Of a DNA stretch of 64,000 nucleotides, positions 8,525 through 16,883 are shown in pieces. Under the pieces are notes generated by a model. The model had not been told where the DNA came from and did no database searches. It saw nothing but the letters and a program-made list of their open reading frames with translations. The translations under genes and the position numbers were made by a program. The stretch is taken from NCBI RefSeq assembly GCF_014855515.1, contig NZ_JACYFK010000001.1, forward strand, positions 372,001 through 436,000, read 5' to 3'. Position 1 is the stretch's first letter. Every line of letters begins with the position of its first letter. The DNA comes from Euzebyella marina (GTDB taxonomy: Bacteria; Bacteroidota; Bacteroidia; Flavobacteriales; Flavobacteriaceae).

Positions 8525-9275
8525 TAACTATAGAAACTTTGCCGACAATGTACGTTTGGGTGGGTTAACGGCCTTTACAGCTGGTATGGTCAACGTTATT
8601 TCGGTAATTGTTTTCTTTTCGTTTACCAGTAACGTAACCGGACACTATGCCATATTGGCCCAAGAAATTGCCAAAGGCAACTGGTATCAAGGTGCTGTAG
8701 TACTTATATGGATATTTTTATTCTTCGCCGGTAATTTTGTGTCGAATTGCTTGGTAATACATAACAATACCCCTACCGGCCGTTACCTTGCACATGCCGT
8801 ACCCGTGTTTTTAGAAATGGCCTGTCTTATGTTCGTTGGCTTTTACCTTCAATATTTTTATACGGAAAGCCTACAGGAAACCGAAATATTGGTAGCCGCA
8901 CTTTTATTTGCCATGGGCCTACAGAACGGTCTGGTGGCGAGTATATCTAATGCAAAGGTAAAAACGACCCACCTTACCGGACTTACGACCGATTTGGGTA
9001 TTATTTTCTCTATGTTTACCAAAAAGGAATATAGAAATGACAAGGCGCTGATACAAAAGGCTCAACTGCTGTTGACCATTATGTTATCGTATATGTCGGG
9101 AGGTGTCGTTTCTGGCTTGCTTTACTACAGGGTAGAAAATGCGACATTTCTCGTAATCGGGTTGATTCTTTGTGTGGTTCTTCTGTATGATTTCTCAAAA
9201 TTACAGGTGACCAAATTTGTTCAAAAGAGAAGATGGCAAGAGCGTAGACTGGCCCTTGGTGGCAGAAAGACCTAA
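8508..9275 (+). CDS. YoaK family (DUF1275) membrane protein
   Basis: A 255-residue integral membrane protein with six or so hydrophobic helices. The N-terminal GGLTAFTAGMVNVISVIVFF followed by TSNVTGHYAILAQE is the characteristic DUF1275/YoaK opening, and KVKTTHLTGLTTDLG matches the second conserved region. Substrate and function of the family are unknown; a small-molecule transporter is usually proposed. It is last in the operon and followed by a clear bidirectional terminator. Confidence 0.85.
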   Translation: MLRKFSNYRNFADNVRLGGLTAFTAGMVNVISVIVFFSFTSNVTGHYAILAQEIAKGNWYQGAVVLIWIFLFFAGNFVSNCLVIHNNTPTGRYLAHAVPVFLEMACLMFVGFYLQYFYTESLQETEILVAALLFAMGLQNGLVASISNAKVKTTHLTGLTTDLGIIFSMFTKKEYRNDKALIQKAQLLLTIMLSYMSGGVVSGLLYYRVENATFLVIGLILCVVLLYDFSKLQVTKFVQKRRWQERRLALGGRKT

Positions 9276-9338
9276 ATAAAAAGTTTTGTGATAGTTGTGT
9301 AGTTCAACTTGGATGCCTTGGTCGGTATCTGTTCAATC

Positions 9339-9366
9339 AAAGCCGACGATAACGTCGGCTTTGTCT
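9339..9366. terminator. Bidirectional rho-independent terminator
   Basis: A 10-base stem AAAGCCGACG/CGTCGGCTTT with loop ATAA lies at 9339-9362. It is followed by T-rich sequence on the plus strand and by a TTGATTG/T-containing stretch on the minus strand. It sits between two convergent genes and can serve both. Confidence 0.8.
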
Positions 9367-9376
9367 TTTTCCAACA

Positions 9377-9853
9377 TTACTCAACTATTTTAATATCTAC
9401 AGAGGTACGTGCCTGCCAACCGGTAACATCTGTAACCGAATAGGCACAGTGGTAATCTCCCGTATCAACATCGTTGGGTATCTCGATTACTAAATTGATT
9501 TCATACGAGGTCAAACCTTCTTCAAGGGAATAGTTCTCCATAAAAATCATGGGGTTTTCAGAAGCCTTTATGGCATTTAGCTCGCAACTGGATCCTTGGT
9601 CGTCATGTGTATGATGGTCAAAATTGTGGTGAATGTTCAAACTATAGGATGCAAGTTCAAGATTATCGGCAGCGGCGGCCCTAAAGGTGTAAGTCTCGCC
9701 TCTTTTTAACTCTTCACACGATTGTGGAAACCCTGAGTTTAGACTAATAGTGGGTTTTTGCTCATCGATATCGCTGTCTTCGTCACTAGAACATGAAGCC
9801 ATCAGTAAAACCGCCAGCGGCATAAAATAAAAAGCTCTTTTCATTAATTTCAT
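9377..9853 (-). CDS. DUF4625-type His-rich lipoprotein
   Basis: About 158 residues from the ATG at 9853 (an alternative ATG is at 9844). The signal peptide ends at LLMASC and is followed by SSDEDSDIDEQKP. One Ig-like domain follows with a striking histidine cluster (NIHHNFDHHTHDDQGSSC). The pattern KPTISLN..., then YHCAYSVTDVTGW and the closing VDIKIVE is that of DUF4625 lipoproteins. The His/Asp cluster could bind a transition metal, consistent with a ZnuD-like TonB receptor in the same minus-strand cluster. Metal binding is inferred from composition. Confidence 0.7.
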   Translation of the reverse strand: MKLMKRAFYFMPLAVLLMASCSSDEDSDIDEQKPTISLNSGFPQSCEELKRGETYTFRAAAADNLELASYSLNIHHNFDHHTHDDQGSSCELNAIKASENPMIFMENYSLEEGLTSYEINLVIEIPNDVDTGDYHCAYSVTDVTGWQARTSVDIKIVE

Positions 9854-9871
9854 AGTACAATTTTTTAATGA

Positions 9872-9897
9872 TGTTGCGCGGCCTGGGCCGCGCAACA
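9872..9897 (-). promoter_or_regulatory. GC-rich hairpin between the two DUF4625 genes
   Basis: A perfect 12-base inverted repeat, TGTTGCGCGGCC / GGCCGCGCAACA, with a 2-base centre lies in the short gap between the two lipoprotein genes. It is far more GC-rich than its surroundings. No U-tract follows on the minus strand, so it is more likely an mRNA stability or processing hairpin, or an attenuator, than a complete terminator. Confidence 0.55.
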
Positions 9898-9909
9898 ATA
9901 CTTAGTTTA

Positions 9910-10686
9910 TTAAGATGCGGTCACATCAATATGGGTGTCATACTCATAAGTGTTTCCTTCCTCATCTTCTATACTAAAGAGAATATGATATTCGCCAGCA
10001 GGGGCTGTAGCTGGCACATCGATATGTTCGTGAAATTCTACTTCACTTTGTTCATGATACTTTTCGCTATAGGATTGTTCAAAATCCCACTCGACTTCAC
10101 CTTCACCTACTTCAAGACCGTGGGCATGAACATCGACGGTCACATCATGAATTCCATTTAAGGCGGCTATCATGAACTCCACATGAAAATCTTCTCCCCT
10201 AACGACACTCTCATCCATATCAAAACCACTTATAGAAATCGGATCTAAAATTTCAATATGCCCTTCTGCTTCGGTGCTATTACCAAGTTCATCGGTAACA
10301 GTCAATAAAATGTGATATTCGCCTGCCGGAATATCGGAAGGAATATCGATATGCTCATGAAATGTCGGGTTGATAACCAAATAGTCGGCATCAGTATATG
10401 TCTGCTCAAAGTCCCATTCAACCTCACCTTCACCTACTTCAAGATTATGTGCATGAATGTCTATTGAAATACTACTTACGGTTGCTTCGGCAGTAATTTC
10501 AGCTTCCAAGTGAATGTCTGAACCCTTATAGGCAACCTGCTCAGTTGAATGTTCGCTTCCCTCCCCATATTCAAAATTTGAAATGGTAGGGGCAGATAAT
10601 TGAATGTCACCATCATCATCGCTACAAGATTGAAATACTAAGCCTACAAGGGTAAAGAGTACTAATAATTTAAAATTTGATTTCAT
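9910..10686 (-). CDS. Two-domain DUF4625 lipoprotein, His-rich
   Basis: A 258-residue lipoprotein (signal LVGLVFQSCSDDD) made of two tandem Ig-like DUF4625 domains at about residues 30-148 and 150-256. The domains share long near-identical strings such as LEVGEGEVEWDFEQ and the HEHIDIP...AGEYHIL strand. Both carry matching histidines (HAHNLEVG/HAHGLEVG, FHEHIDIP/FHEHIDVP), which suggests two equivalent metal- or ligand-binding sites created by internal duplication. It lies 37 bases downstream of the ZnuD-like receptor gene in the same direction and may be its surface partner. That partnership is inference. Confidence 0.72.
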   Translation of the reverse strand: MKSNFKLLVLFTLVGLVFQSCSDDDGDIQLSAPTISNFEYGEGSEHSTEQVAYKGSDIHLEAEITAEATVSSISIDIHAHNLEVGEGEVEWDFEQTYTDADYLVINPTFHEHIDIPSDIPAGEYHILLTVTDELGNSTEAEGHIEILDPISISGFDMDESVVRGEDFHVEFMIAALNGIHDVTVDVHAHGLEVGEGEVEWDFEQSYSEKYHEQSEVEFHEHIDVPATAPAGEYHILFSIEDEEGNTYEYDTHIDVTAS

Positions 10687-10723
10687 TTTTTGTTTGTTTT
10701 TTGGTGTTTTACTTTTTTAGTTT

Positions 10724-13093
10724 TTAAAATGGAAAGGTCAATGAGACCGATAAATTTCTACCAGCCTCTGGCACATCTATGAGCCTGTAAAAACTGGTAT
10801 GGTCATAGTACTCCGTATGGAATACATTATTGAGCTTCACCCTAATTTGGGCCGGCGGTAATTGCTCAAATAGCCGCACACCTGCCATTGCTGAAAGATG
10901 TAATACCTGATACCCCTCGGTTTCCTCCTCAGGCGGCACAATATCATCTTGTCTGGCGGTTACCCTTAAGTCAGCACTGAATACCGGTTTGTTTAGCAAC
11001 CAGATATTTTCGAACTCATAGTTTAAAGAGAACAATGCTGAAAGGGGGGGCGAAAATGGCAACGTAAAGTTCTTTTTGGGGCCACTGGTCTGTCTTGAAT
11101 AGACATACTCTAGAGAGGCATCTGCATGAAAAGAACTGGTTATATCAACTCCTGCTCGCAATTCACCTCCGAACCTGAACACTTTACTCTGTACATATTC
11201 ATAAACTTGTAAAGTCTCGTAGTAATCGGAAGTAGGGTTTAGATAAATAAAATTCTCAAAGAAGTTAACAAACGGACTGGCCCCTAAATAATAACCTTTG
11301 CCCCTGTGGTCTACATCTGCATCTATCTGGTACGACTGTTCAGGATTCAAATCTATATTTCCCCTCTCGTATCTATACATGTGATAGTTGACACCATCGG
11401 AAGCAAGTTCATTAGGCAAAGGCATTCTAAAGCTCTTGCCCATATTGACTTTGTAGGTAGTCTTGTTTCTTAGATAACTTATACCTACAGAACCATTGAC
11501 ATTCTGAAATGTCAAGTTCTTATTTTGGGCTCTTTGAAGAAACACATTGGAAACGGTGCCGTCGGAATTCGCTATGCGAGATTGGAACCAATCGGTGTAA
11601 CTTTCCGTTTGCATTAGTCCCCAGTCATATCGCAATCCTCCTTGAATGTGAAAATTATCACTAACCCTGTAGTGGTCGAAAGCGAAAGCCCCGGCCGAAT
11701 AGCGCTTATACTCCGGTATCAAAAAACCCCAACCTCCTATATTATTGTTCTGAAGCTCGGTATTGATGCCAAAGACCATATCATGGGCCGAATTGGGCCT
11801 AAAAGTAGTTTTTGCATTTGCCGATAGTGTATTTTTTGTAAACACACGCTCCTTACTATCAGTAGGCTTTGGCATGTATCCATGAGGTACGGGTTCTGAG
11901 TGCTCTTCTCTTTGATTGTTTTGAAAACCGACATCTACCCGCACGGTATGCTCATCCAAAAAGAAAGTAGTGTTATTTGTCACTTTAAAGTGATTGACCT
12001 TGTGATAAGGTAGGTCTACGTCTCTGTTAGATTCATCATAGTCTATAGAAGACGTTCTCACTTCTAGACCATGGGCATTGGCGAAAAATCCGTTTTTGGC
12101 ATTCACATTACTAATAAACGTCTCAGACTTCATTTTGCCACCAACATACCCCACACTCACACTAGCGTTCGCTTCAGTGCCTGCCGTATTGCGCAGATTA
12201 TTTTCATGCAAATCGAAAATGTAGCTCTCGTACCTGATTCTATCTGTGGGCACTTTATAGTCCGCATAGTCTCTATATGTCAGTCTTCCTCGGTAATACC
12301 AATCTTGCTTTCTAGCTTGGGCACCTGCAGATACCCCGAAAAGGTCATTATTGGTTTCTCCTAAAAGGTTTACTTCACCTTCAAAAGAACCCACTTCAGG
12401 AATTTTTGGAGGCTCAATATCGACCACTCCCGCTATAGCATCTGACCCATACAATAAAGAGGCCGGGCCTTTGATAATCTGTATGTTATCAATACCGTAC
12501 TGGTCAATTTCAAGGCCATGGTCATTGCCCCATTGCTGTGCCTCGTGCTTAATACCGTTCTGAACGACACTTACCCTATTAAAACCCAGCCCTCTTATAA
12601 CAGGTTTAGATTGCCCTGACCCAATGGTAATCGTACTGACTCCAGGCACTTTCTTCAAGGTTTGCATAAGGCTATTTTCCCTATTGCTTTCGAGAAAGTC
12701 TTCAGAAATAGCTACCGATATGGTTGAAAGTTCTTGGGCCTTTCTTCGGTCAGTCTTGGCTATTAATTCTACCTCTTCAAGACTCGTCACTTTTTCCTTC
12801 ATTAAAATGGTCAAAGGCATCGAATCGTCATCTACATCAATTGTAACAATCTGATTGCCATACCCCACATGGGTCACTTTAATCTGATGTGAACCAAGTG
12901 GAACATTCTGAAGGAAAAACTTTCCATTTCTATCGGAAACAGCGTTAAAAGAAGCATTAAGAATGTTGACATCCTTTAATGGTTTTAAGGTAATGGCGTC
13001 TAGAACGGCACCCTCAACCGTGAAGGTGTTCTGGCCATAGGCTAAAGTGCATACACCTAAAAGAAGGCATACACGCAATATTTTAAAAATCAT
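10724..13093 (-). CDS. TonB-dependent outer-membrane receptor, ZnuD-like (metal uptake)
   Basis: About 789 residues from the ATG at 13093, chosen because MIFKILRVCLLLGVCTLAYGQ is a clean signal peptide; an upstream ATG at 13147 gives 807. A carboxypeptidase-like CarboxypepD_reg domain (TFTVEGAVLDAITLKPLKDVNI) occupies about residues 25-110. The plug follows (LKKVPGVSTITIG, RGLGFNRVSVVQNGIKHE, IQIIKGPASLLYGSDAIAGVV), then a 22-strand barrel ending NLSVSLTFPF. The plug strings and His-containing loops (HEAQQWGNDHGLEI) resemble zinc receptors of the ZnuD type. Neighbouring His-rich lipoproteins support a metal ligand, but the substrate is inferred. Confidence 0.85.
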   Translation of the reverse strand: MIFKILRVCLLLGVCTLAYGQNTFTVEGAVLDAITLKPLKDVNILNASFNAVSDRNGKFFLQNVPLGSHQIKVTHVGYGNQIVTIDVDDDSMPLTILMKEKVTSLEEVELIAKTDRRKAQELSTISVAISEDFLESNRENSLMQTLKKVPGVSTITIGSGQSKPVIRGLGFNRVSVVQNGIKHEAQQWGNDHGLEIDQYGIDNIQIIKGPASLLYGSDAIAGVVDIEPPKIPEVGSFEGEVNLLGETNNDLFGVSAGAQARKQDWYYRGRLTYRDYADYKVPTDRIRYESYIFDLHENNLRNTAGTEANASVSVGYVGGKMKSETFISNVNAKNGFFANAHGLEVRTSSIDYDESNRDVDLPYHKVNHFKVTNNTTFFLDEHTVRVDVGFQNNQREEHSEPVPHGYMPKPTDSKERVFTKNTLSANAKTTFRPNSAHDMVFGINTELQNNNIGGWGFLIPEYKRYSAGAFAFDHYRVSDNFHIQGGLRYDWGLMQTESYTDWFQSRIANSDGTVSNVFLQRAQNKNLTFQNVNGSVGISYLRNKTTYKVNMGKSFRMPLPNELASDGVNYHMYRYERGNIDLNPEQSYQIDADVDHRGKGYYLGASPFVNFFENFIYLNPTSDYYETLQVYEYVQSKVFRFGGELRAGVDITSSFHADASLEYVYSRQTSGPKKNFTLPFSPPLSALFSLNYEFENIWLLNKPVFSADLRVTARQDDIVPPEEETEGYQVLHLSAMAGVRLFEQLPPAQIRVKLNNVFHTEYYDHTSFYRLIDVPEAGRNLSVSLTFPF

Positions 13094-13295
13094 GCGAATT
13101 ACGGGAACTATAAGTTTTGATATACGTTGCCAAGAATGGCTTTTCAAAAACCTGTAAAGAAATAATGCAGTCTAGTCAAGGTTCAATTACCTATAGAATT
13201 ATCTAAAGGTTATAACCTAGACTTAGTCAACGAGACAGTATCCCACATAGAAGTGGTCACGCAATCATTGAAAGCAGAATAAAATACAGGTAAAC

Positions 13296-13604
13296 TTATA
13301 GGGTGAATGGAGGAGGCCTGGAGAAAAGCTGATTAGAGTCAAGGTTTCTGTTGCTAATAAATGCGTAAAGAACCTTGACCTCGTCATTTGTAATACCCTC
13401 AAGATTTTTGAGAGTTACACTAACTAGATCTGGCGTTAATGCCGGAATCAAATTATGGGCCGTCGTATGATCACAAACGGCGCATTGAAGTGCGTGGTCA
13501 TTATCATCGGAATGCGACAAAACGTGTAGGCCTGCCATTTTCACAGAAAGAAAAAGCAGCAACAACAAGTATGAGATACAATTTTTAAGTCTTCCGTTGA
13601 CCAT
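13296..13604 (-). CDS. Small membrane/secreted protein with Cys-His cluster upstream of the TonB receptor
   Basis: About 102 residues from the ATG at 13604; a TTG at 13634 would add ten residues. One hydrophobic segment (CISYLLLLLFLSVKMAGLHVLSHS) is followed by HSDDNDHALQCAVCDHTTAHNL, with a CxxC pair and several His/Asp residues likely to bind a metal. The C-terminus is Pro-rich (SRPPPFTL). The family is not recognised. Similar short His/Cys proteins accompany metal-type TonB receptors in Bacteroidetes. It lies upstream of the receptor on the same strand with a gap of about 200 bases that shows no gene. Confidence 0.6.
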   Translation of the reverse strand: MVNGRLKNCISYLLLLLFLSVKMAGLHVLSHSDDNDHALQCAVCDHTTAHNLIPALTPDLVSVTLKNLEGITNDEVKVLYAFISNRNLDSNQLFSRPPPFTL

Positions 13605-13699
13605 ATTGCTCGCAAACTTACTAAAACAAACCAAAAAGCATGTTAATATAGTCTTAAGGTGAGATGTTAAAATTGAATGGCATTCGCTCGATTCATTTT

Positions 13700-13707
13700 T
13701 ATATTTG
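13700..13707 (+). promoter_or_regulatory. -7 promoter box upstream of the Y_Y_Y regulator
   Basis: TATATTTG is a perfect match to the Bacteroidetes TAnnTTTG -7 consensus, about 105 bases before the TTG start at 13813. No strong -33 TTTG is evident at the usual distance. Confidence 0.4.
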
Positions 13708-13812
13708 AAATAACATAGTTAAGTTTTACCGATAGTATCGTTGATAATTATAGTAAATGTCACTGAATCCCTTATTGATTTTTATGGTCAACAATAAACT
13801 AAAAATAAAAAG

Positions 13813-16611
13813 TTGAGATTACTACTTGCTCTCTTTATTGTAACCGTTCACTTTAGCCTCTTTGCCCAAGAGTTGCCCCCTATTCAAAATTTCACACCCA
13901 AAGATTATAATGGTGAATATCAGAACTGGGCCATCTCCCAATCGATAACGAAAAAGATATACGTTGCCAACCACAGCACGCTCTTGGAGTTTGATGGAAG
14001 CAAATGGTACAATTACAAACTCCCCAATCCGTCAATAATAAGATCTGTAAAAGTCTCTGGTGAAAAAATCTATACCGGTTCTTATAGAGAGTTCGGCTTT
14101 TGGACTAAAGATGTGACGGGCGAACTACAGTACACCTCACTTTCCGAAAAATTAAAAGACCCACTCTCGGAAGATGAAGAATTTTGGGATATTCTTATCA
14201 TGGACAATTGGGTCATCTTTCTTTCTTTAGACCGCCTCTATATTTACGACCAACAAGACCAAAGCTTTAAAATAATAGAAGCGAACTCGGCCAAGGCAAA
14301 ACTTCATTTGGTAAACAACAAGGTTTATTTCCAAAAAATAGGGGAAGGTTTGTTTACCATTGAGAATGGAGAACCCGTACTTGTCAACAACCATGAAATT
14401 TTGGCCAACCAGCCGCTTATAGGCATATACCAAAGAAAAAATCAACTACTCATATTGACCGAAGAAGGTAAGTTTTATCAGCATGATTCAGAAGCTCTTA
14501 CCACTTGGCCAACAGATATGGATACCATTAATGCAAAACTTTACAACAGCCTTCGTTTGAGCGATGGTAGCTTTATGTTGGGCAGTATCTCGAACGGTCT
14601 CTACCACCTTTCGCCGGAGGGCATTCTTATCAGGAACATCAACCAGGCCAAAGGCCTAAATAACAATACCGTTCTCTCATTGTTTGAAGATTTTGAAGGC
14701 AATCTTTGGCTGGGGTTAGATAATGGCGTGAGCGTTCTTAATCTGAACTCTCCTTTTAGCGAATATGTCGACAAATTAGGTAATATAGGTTTGGTATATT
14801 CGGCTCTCAACCATGATGGATTTTTGTATTTAGGAACCAATCAGGGCCTCTTTTTTAGGAAAATCGATTCAACTGAAAATTTTAAGCTAATCCCCGGAAC
14901 GGAAGGCCAAGTTTGGAATCTTCAGGTCATAGACCAAACCATCTTTTGCGGGCATAATAGCGGAACCTTCGTAATTAAGAATAATAGAGCGTCTTTGATT
15001 TCCAGTTTTCCTGGTACGTGGCGACTTCATCCTTTAGGAAAATCCGGTAAACTCATTTTGCAAGGCAACCATAATGGCCTCAGCATCTTAGAAAAGAAAG
15101 GTGATTCATGGGCTTTACGAAATGTAATCGAAGACTTCTCAATCTCCAGTCGGTTTTTTGAAGTGATTGATTCTGTAAATATTATCATTAACCATGAACA
15201 GAAAGGGCTGTACCATCTTACCTTAGATTCGGCAATGCAGCGGGTAGAAGAACTTAAGAATAAAGAACCTCTAAATCATAGCTCTAACTTATTCAGATTC
15301 AAAGAACAGTTATTTTACAAGACATTCACTGGTATCTATACTGTAGACAATCATCTAGAAAATGTAGTTATCGACAGTGCTTTGACAGACATGATCTTTA
15401 CAAAGGATGAAGCGCCGATAAGTATAATTATACCTGACTCAGTTGACCAAAAACTATGGTTTTTCACCAAAAACGGGGTTAAGTATATTACTCAAAGTAC
15501 ACTAAGCGGTAAGCTTAGCACTACCAATATTTCTATGCCCACCAGTCTAACTAGCAATCTTGGCGTATCGGGCTTTGAGAATATATCAAGAGTTAAAAAC
15601 GATAGATATCTTATCGGTAGTTCAAACGGGTATGTATCTCTTAATTTAAACAAGGTTTCATCTCAAGACCATCAGATAGTAATCAATCATATCGGTTTTG
15701 GAGATTACACCAAAATAGCTTCCAAGGCTTCTCTTGAAGAATCTGGGAAATTCGAGCATACAAATAATAATATAACGTTTGACTATAGTGTACCTGAGTA
15801 CGACAAGTACACCGAAGTGCGCTACCAGTATAACCTAAGTGGTATTTATGACGAGTGGAGCGAATGGTCTAACAATTCCGAAATAACATTCACCAATTTA
15901 CCCTTCGGCGATTACTCCTTTAATGTACGCGCCAAAGTAGGTAATGAGCTAACAAAGAACATGGCCTCCTACAACTTTAAAGTATTAAGGCCTTGGTTTC
16001 TTTCCAATTGGGCTCTATTAATTTATCTTCTTTTAATCATACTGCTATTCGTGGTCATTCACAGAATTTATAAACTTTATTATAAAAAGAAGCAAGAATC
16101 GCTCATAGTAAAGAACGAGAAAGAACTTGAGCGAAGAAAACTTCAAGAAAAAGAGCGCATAGCCCAACTGATGAACGAGAAACTTCAAGATGAAATTGAA
16201 AACAAGAACCGTGAGTTGGCGATTTCGACAATGAGTATTCTGAAAAAGAATAAATTCTTGTTCCACATCAAATCAAAACTAAACAGTGTATCCGAGAAGG
16301 ATAGAAACATCAAATCGGTCATTAAAGACATTGACAAAAATATAAATAGCGAAGATGATTGGAAATTCTTCGAAGATGCCTTTAACAATGCAGACAAAGA
16401 CTTTCTAAGGAGAATAAAACAGAAACATGAAGGTCTTACCAATAACGATTTGAGATTATGCGCTTACCTACGATTGAACCTATCCTCTAAAGAAATAGCC
16501 CCGTTAATCAATATCTCTGTCAAGAGTGTTGAAATGAAACGCTATCGCCTTCGAAAAAAATTCAATCTTCCTCATCAAGACAATCTTACCGACTATATTT
16601 TGAATTTTTAA
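13813..16611 (+). CDS. Two-component-propeller/Y_Y_Y sensor with LuxR-type HTH (polysaccharide locus regulator)
   Basis: A 932-residue one-protein sensor-regulator. It has a signal peptide (LLLALFIVTVHFSLFAQ), a long periplasmic beta-propeller region with Reg_prop repeats (FEDFEGNLWLGLDNGVSVLN) to about 640, and a Y_Y_Y domain at about 655-720 (YQYNLSGIYDEWSEWSN). A membrane helix lies at about 735-757, a coiled coil at 765-820 and a C-terminal helix-turn-helix (LSSKEIAPLINISVKSVEMKRYRLRKK). It has no kinase domain. The start is TTG: the frame has a stop 16 bases upstream and no ATG fits the signal peptide. It probably senses oligosaccharides and drives the downstream susCD operon. Confidence 0.85.
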   Translation: MRLLLALFIVTVHFSLFAQELPPIQNFTPKDYNGEYQNWAISQSITKKIYVANHSTLLEFDGSKWYNYKLPNPSIIRSVKVSGEKIYTGSYREFGFWTKDVTGELQYTSLSEKLKDPLSEDEEFWDILIMDNWVIFLSLDRLYIYDQQDQSFKIIEANSAKAKLHLVNNKVYFQKIGEGLFTIENGEPVLVNNHEILANQPLIGIYQRKNQLLILTEEGKFYQHDSEALTTWPTDMDTINAKLYNSLRLSDGSFMLGSISNGLYHLSPEGILIRNINQAKGLNNNTVLSLFEDFEGNLWLGLDNGVSVLNLNSPFSEYVDKLGNIGLVYSALNHDGFLYLGTNQGLFFRKIDSTENFKLIPGTEGQVWNLQVIDQTIFCGHNSGTFVIKNNRASLISSFPGTWRLHPLGKSGKLILQGNHNGLSILEKKGDSWALRNVIEDFSISSRFFEVIDSVNIIINHEQKGLYHLTLDSAMQRVEELKNKEPLNHSSNLFRFKEQLFYKTFTGIYTVDNHLENVVIDSALTDMIFTKDEAPISIIIPDSVDQKLWFFTKNGVKYITQSTLSGKLSTTNISMPTSLTSNLGVSGFENISRVKNDRYLIGSSNGYVSLNLNKVSSQDHQIVINHIGFGDYTKIASKASLEESGKFEHTNNNITFDYSVPEYDKYTEVRYQYNLSGIYDEWSEWSNNSEITFTNLPFGDYSFNVRAKVGNELTKNMASYNFKVLRPWFLSNWALLIYLLLIILLFVVIHRIYKLYYKKKQESLIVKNEKELERRKLQEKERIAQLMNEKLQDEIENKNRELAISTMSILKKNKFLFHIKSKLNSVSEKDRNIKSVIKDIDKNINSEDDWKFFEDAFNNADKDFLRRIKQKHEGLTNNDLRLCAYLRLNLSSKEIAPLINISVKSVEMKRYRLRKKFNLPHQDNLTDYILNF

Positions 16612-16883
16612 AACTCTACCTCTCAGTTCATTTACTCTACAGTACCACATTATACCTCTACATTAACTCTACTTTGCTAGTATTGTTTACAAAAAGAGTC
16701 ATATTCCCTAGTATTCAACAAAAGCCCAAACTATTTGTAAATCCGCATAATTTGAGGTGCTAAAGTAAATAATATTCATTTTTAAACCCTTTATTTTAAT
16801 AATGTAGATTTTATATAGAGGTCTCTTCTTTGTTAAGAATTCGTTAAGCCCTTTACTTTACCATCAAACAAAATCGCTCTAGA
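16612..16883 (+). promoter_or_regulatory. susC upstream region with candidate promoter
   Basis: 272 bases without a gene. TTTG at 16829-16832 and TACTTTAC at 16854-16861 (near TAnnTTTG) are 21 bases apart and lie 22 bases before the susC ATG. The repeat GTTAAGaattcGTTAAG sits between the boxes, where an activator could bind. Boxes seen; promoter activity inferred. Confidence 0.4.

Noticed and set aside
9868-10161. Plus-strand ORF over the DUF4625 genes
   Set aside because: It is antisense to a clear lipoprotein gene and contains the intergenic hairpin; no protein features.
12071-12854. Several plus-strand ORFs inside the TonB receptor gene
   Set aside because: All are antisense to a well-supported receptor frame.
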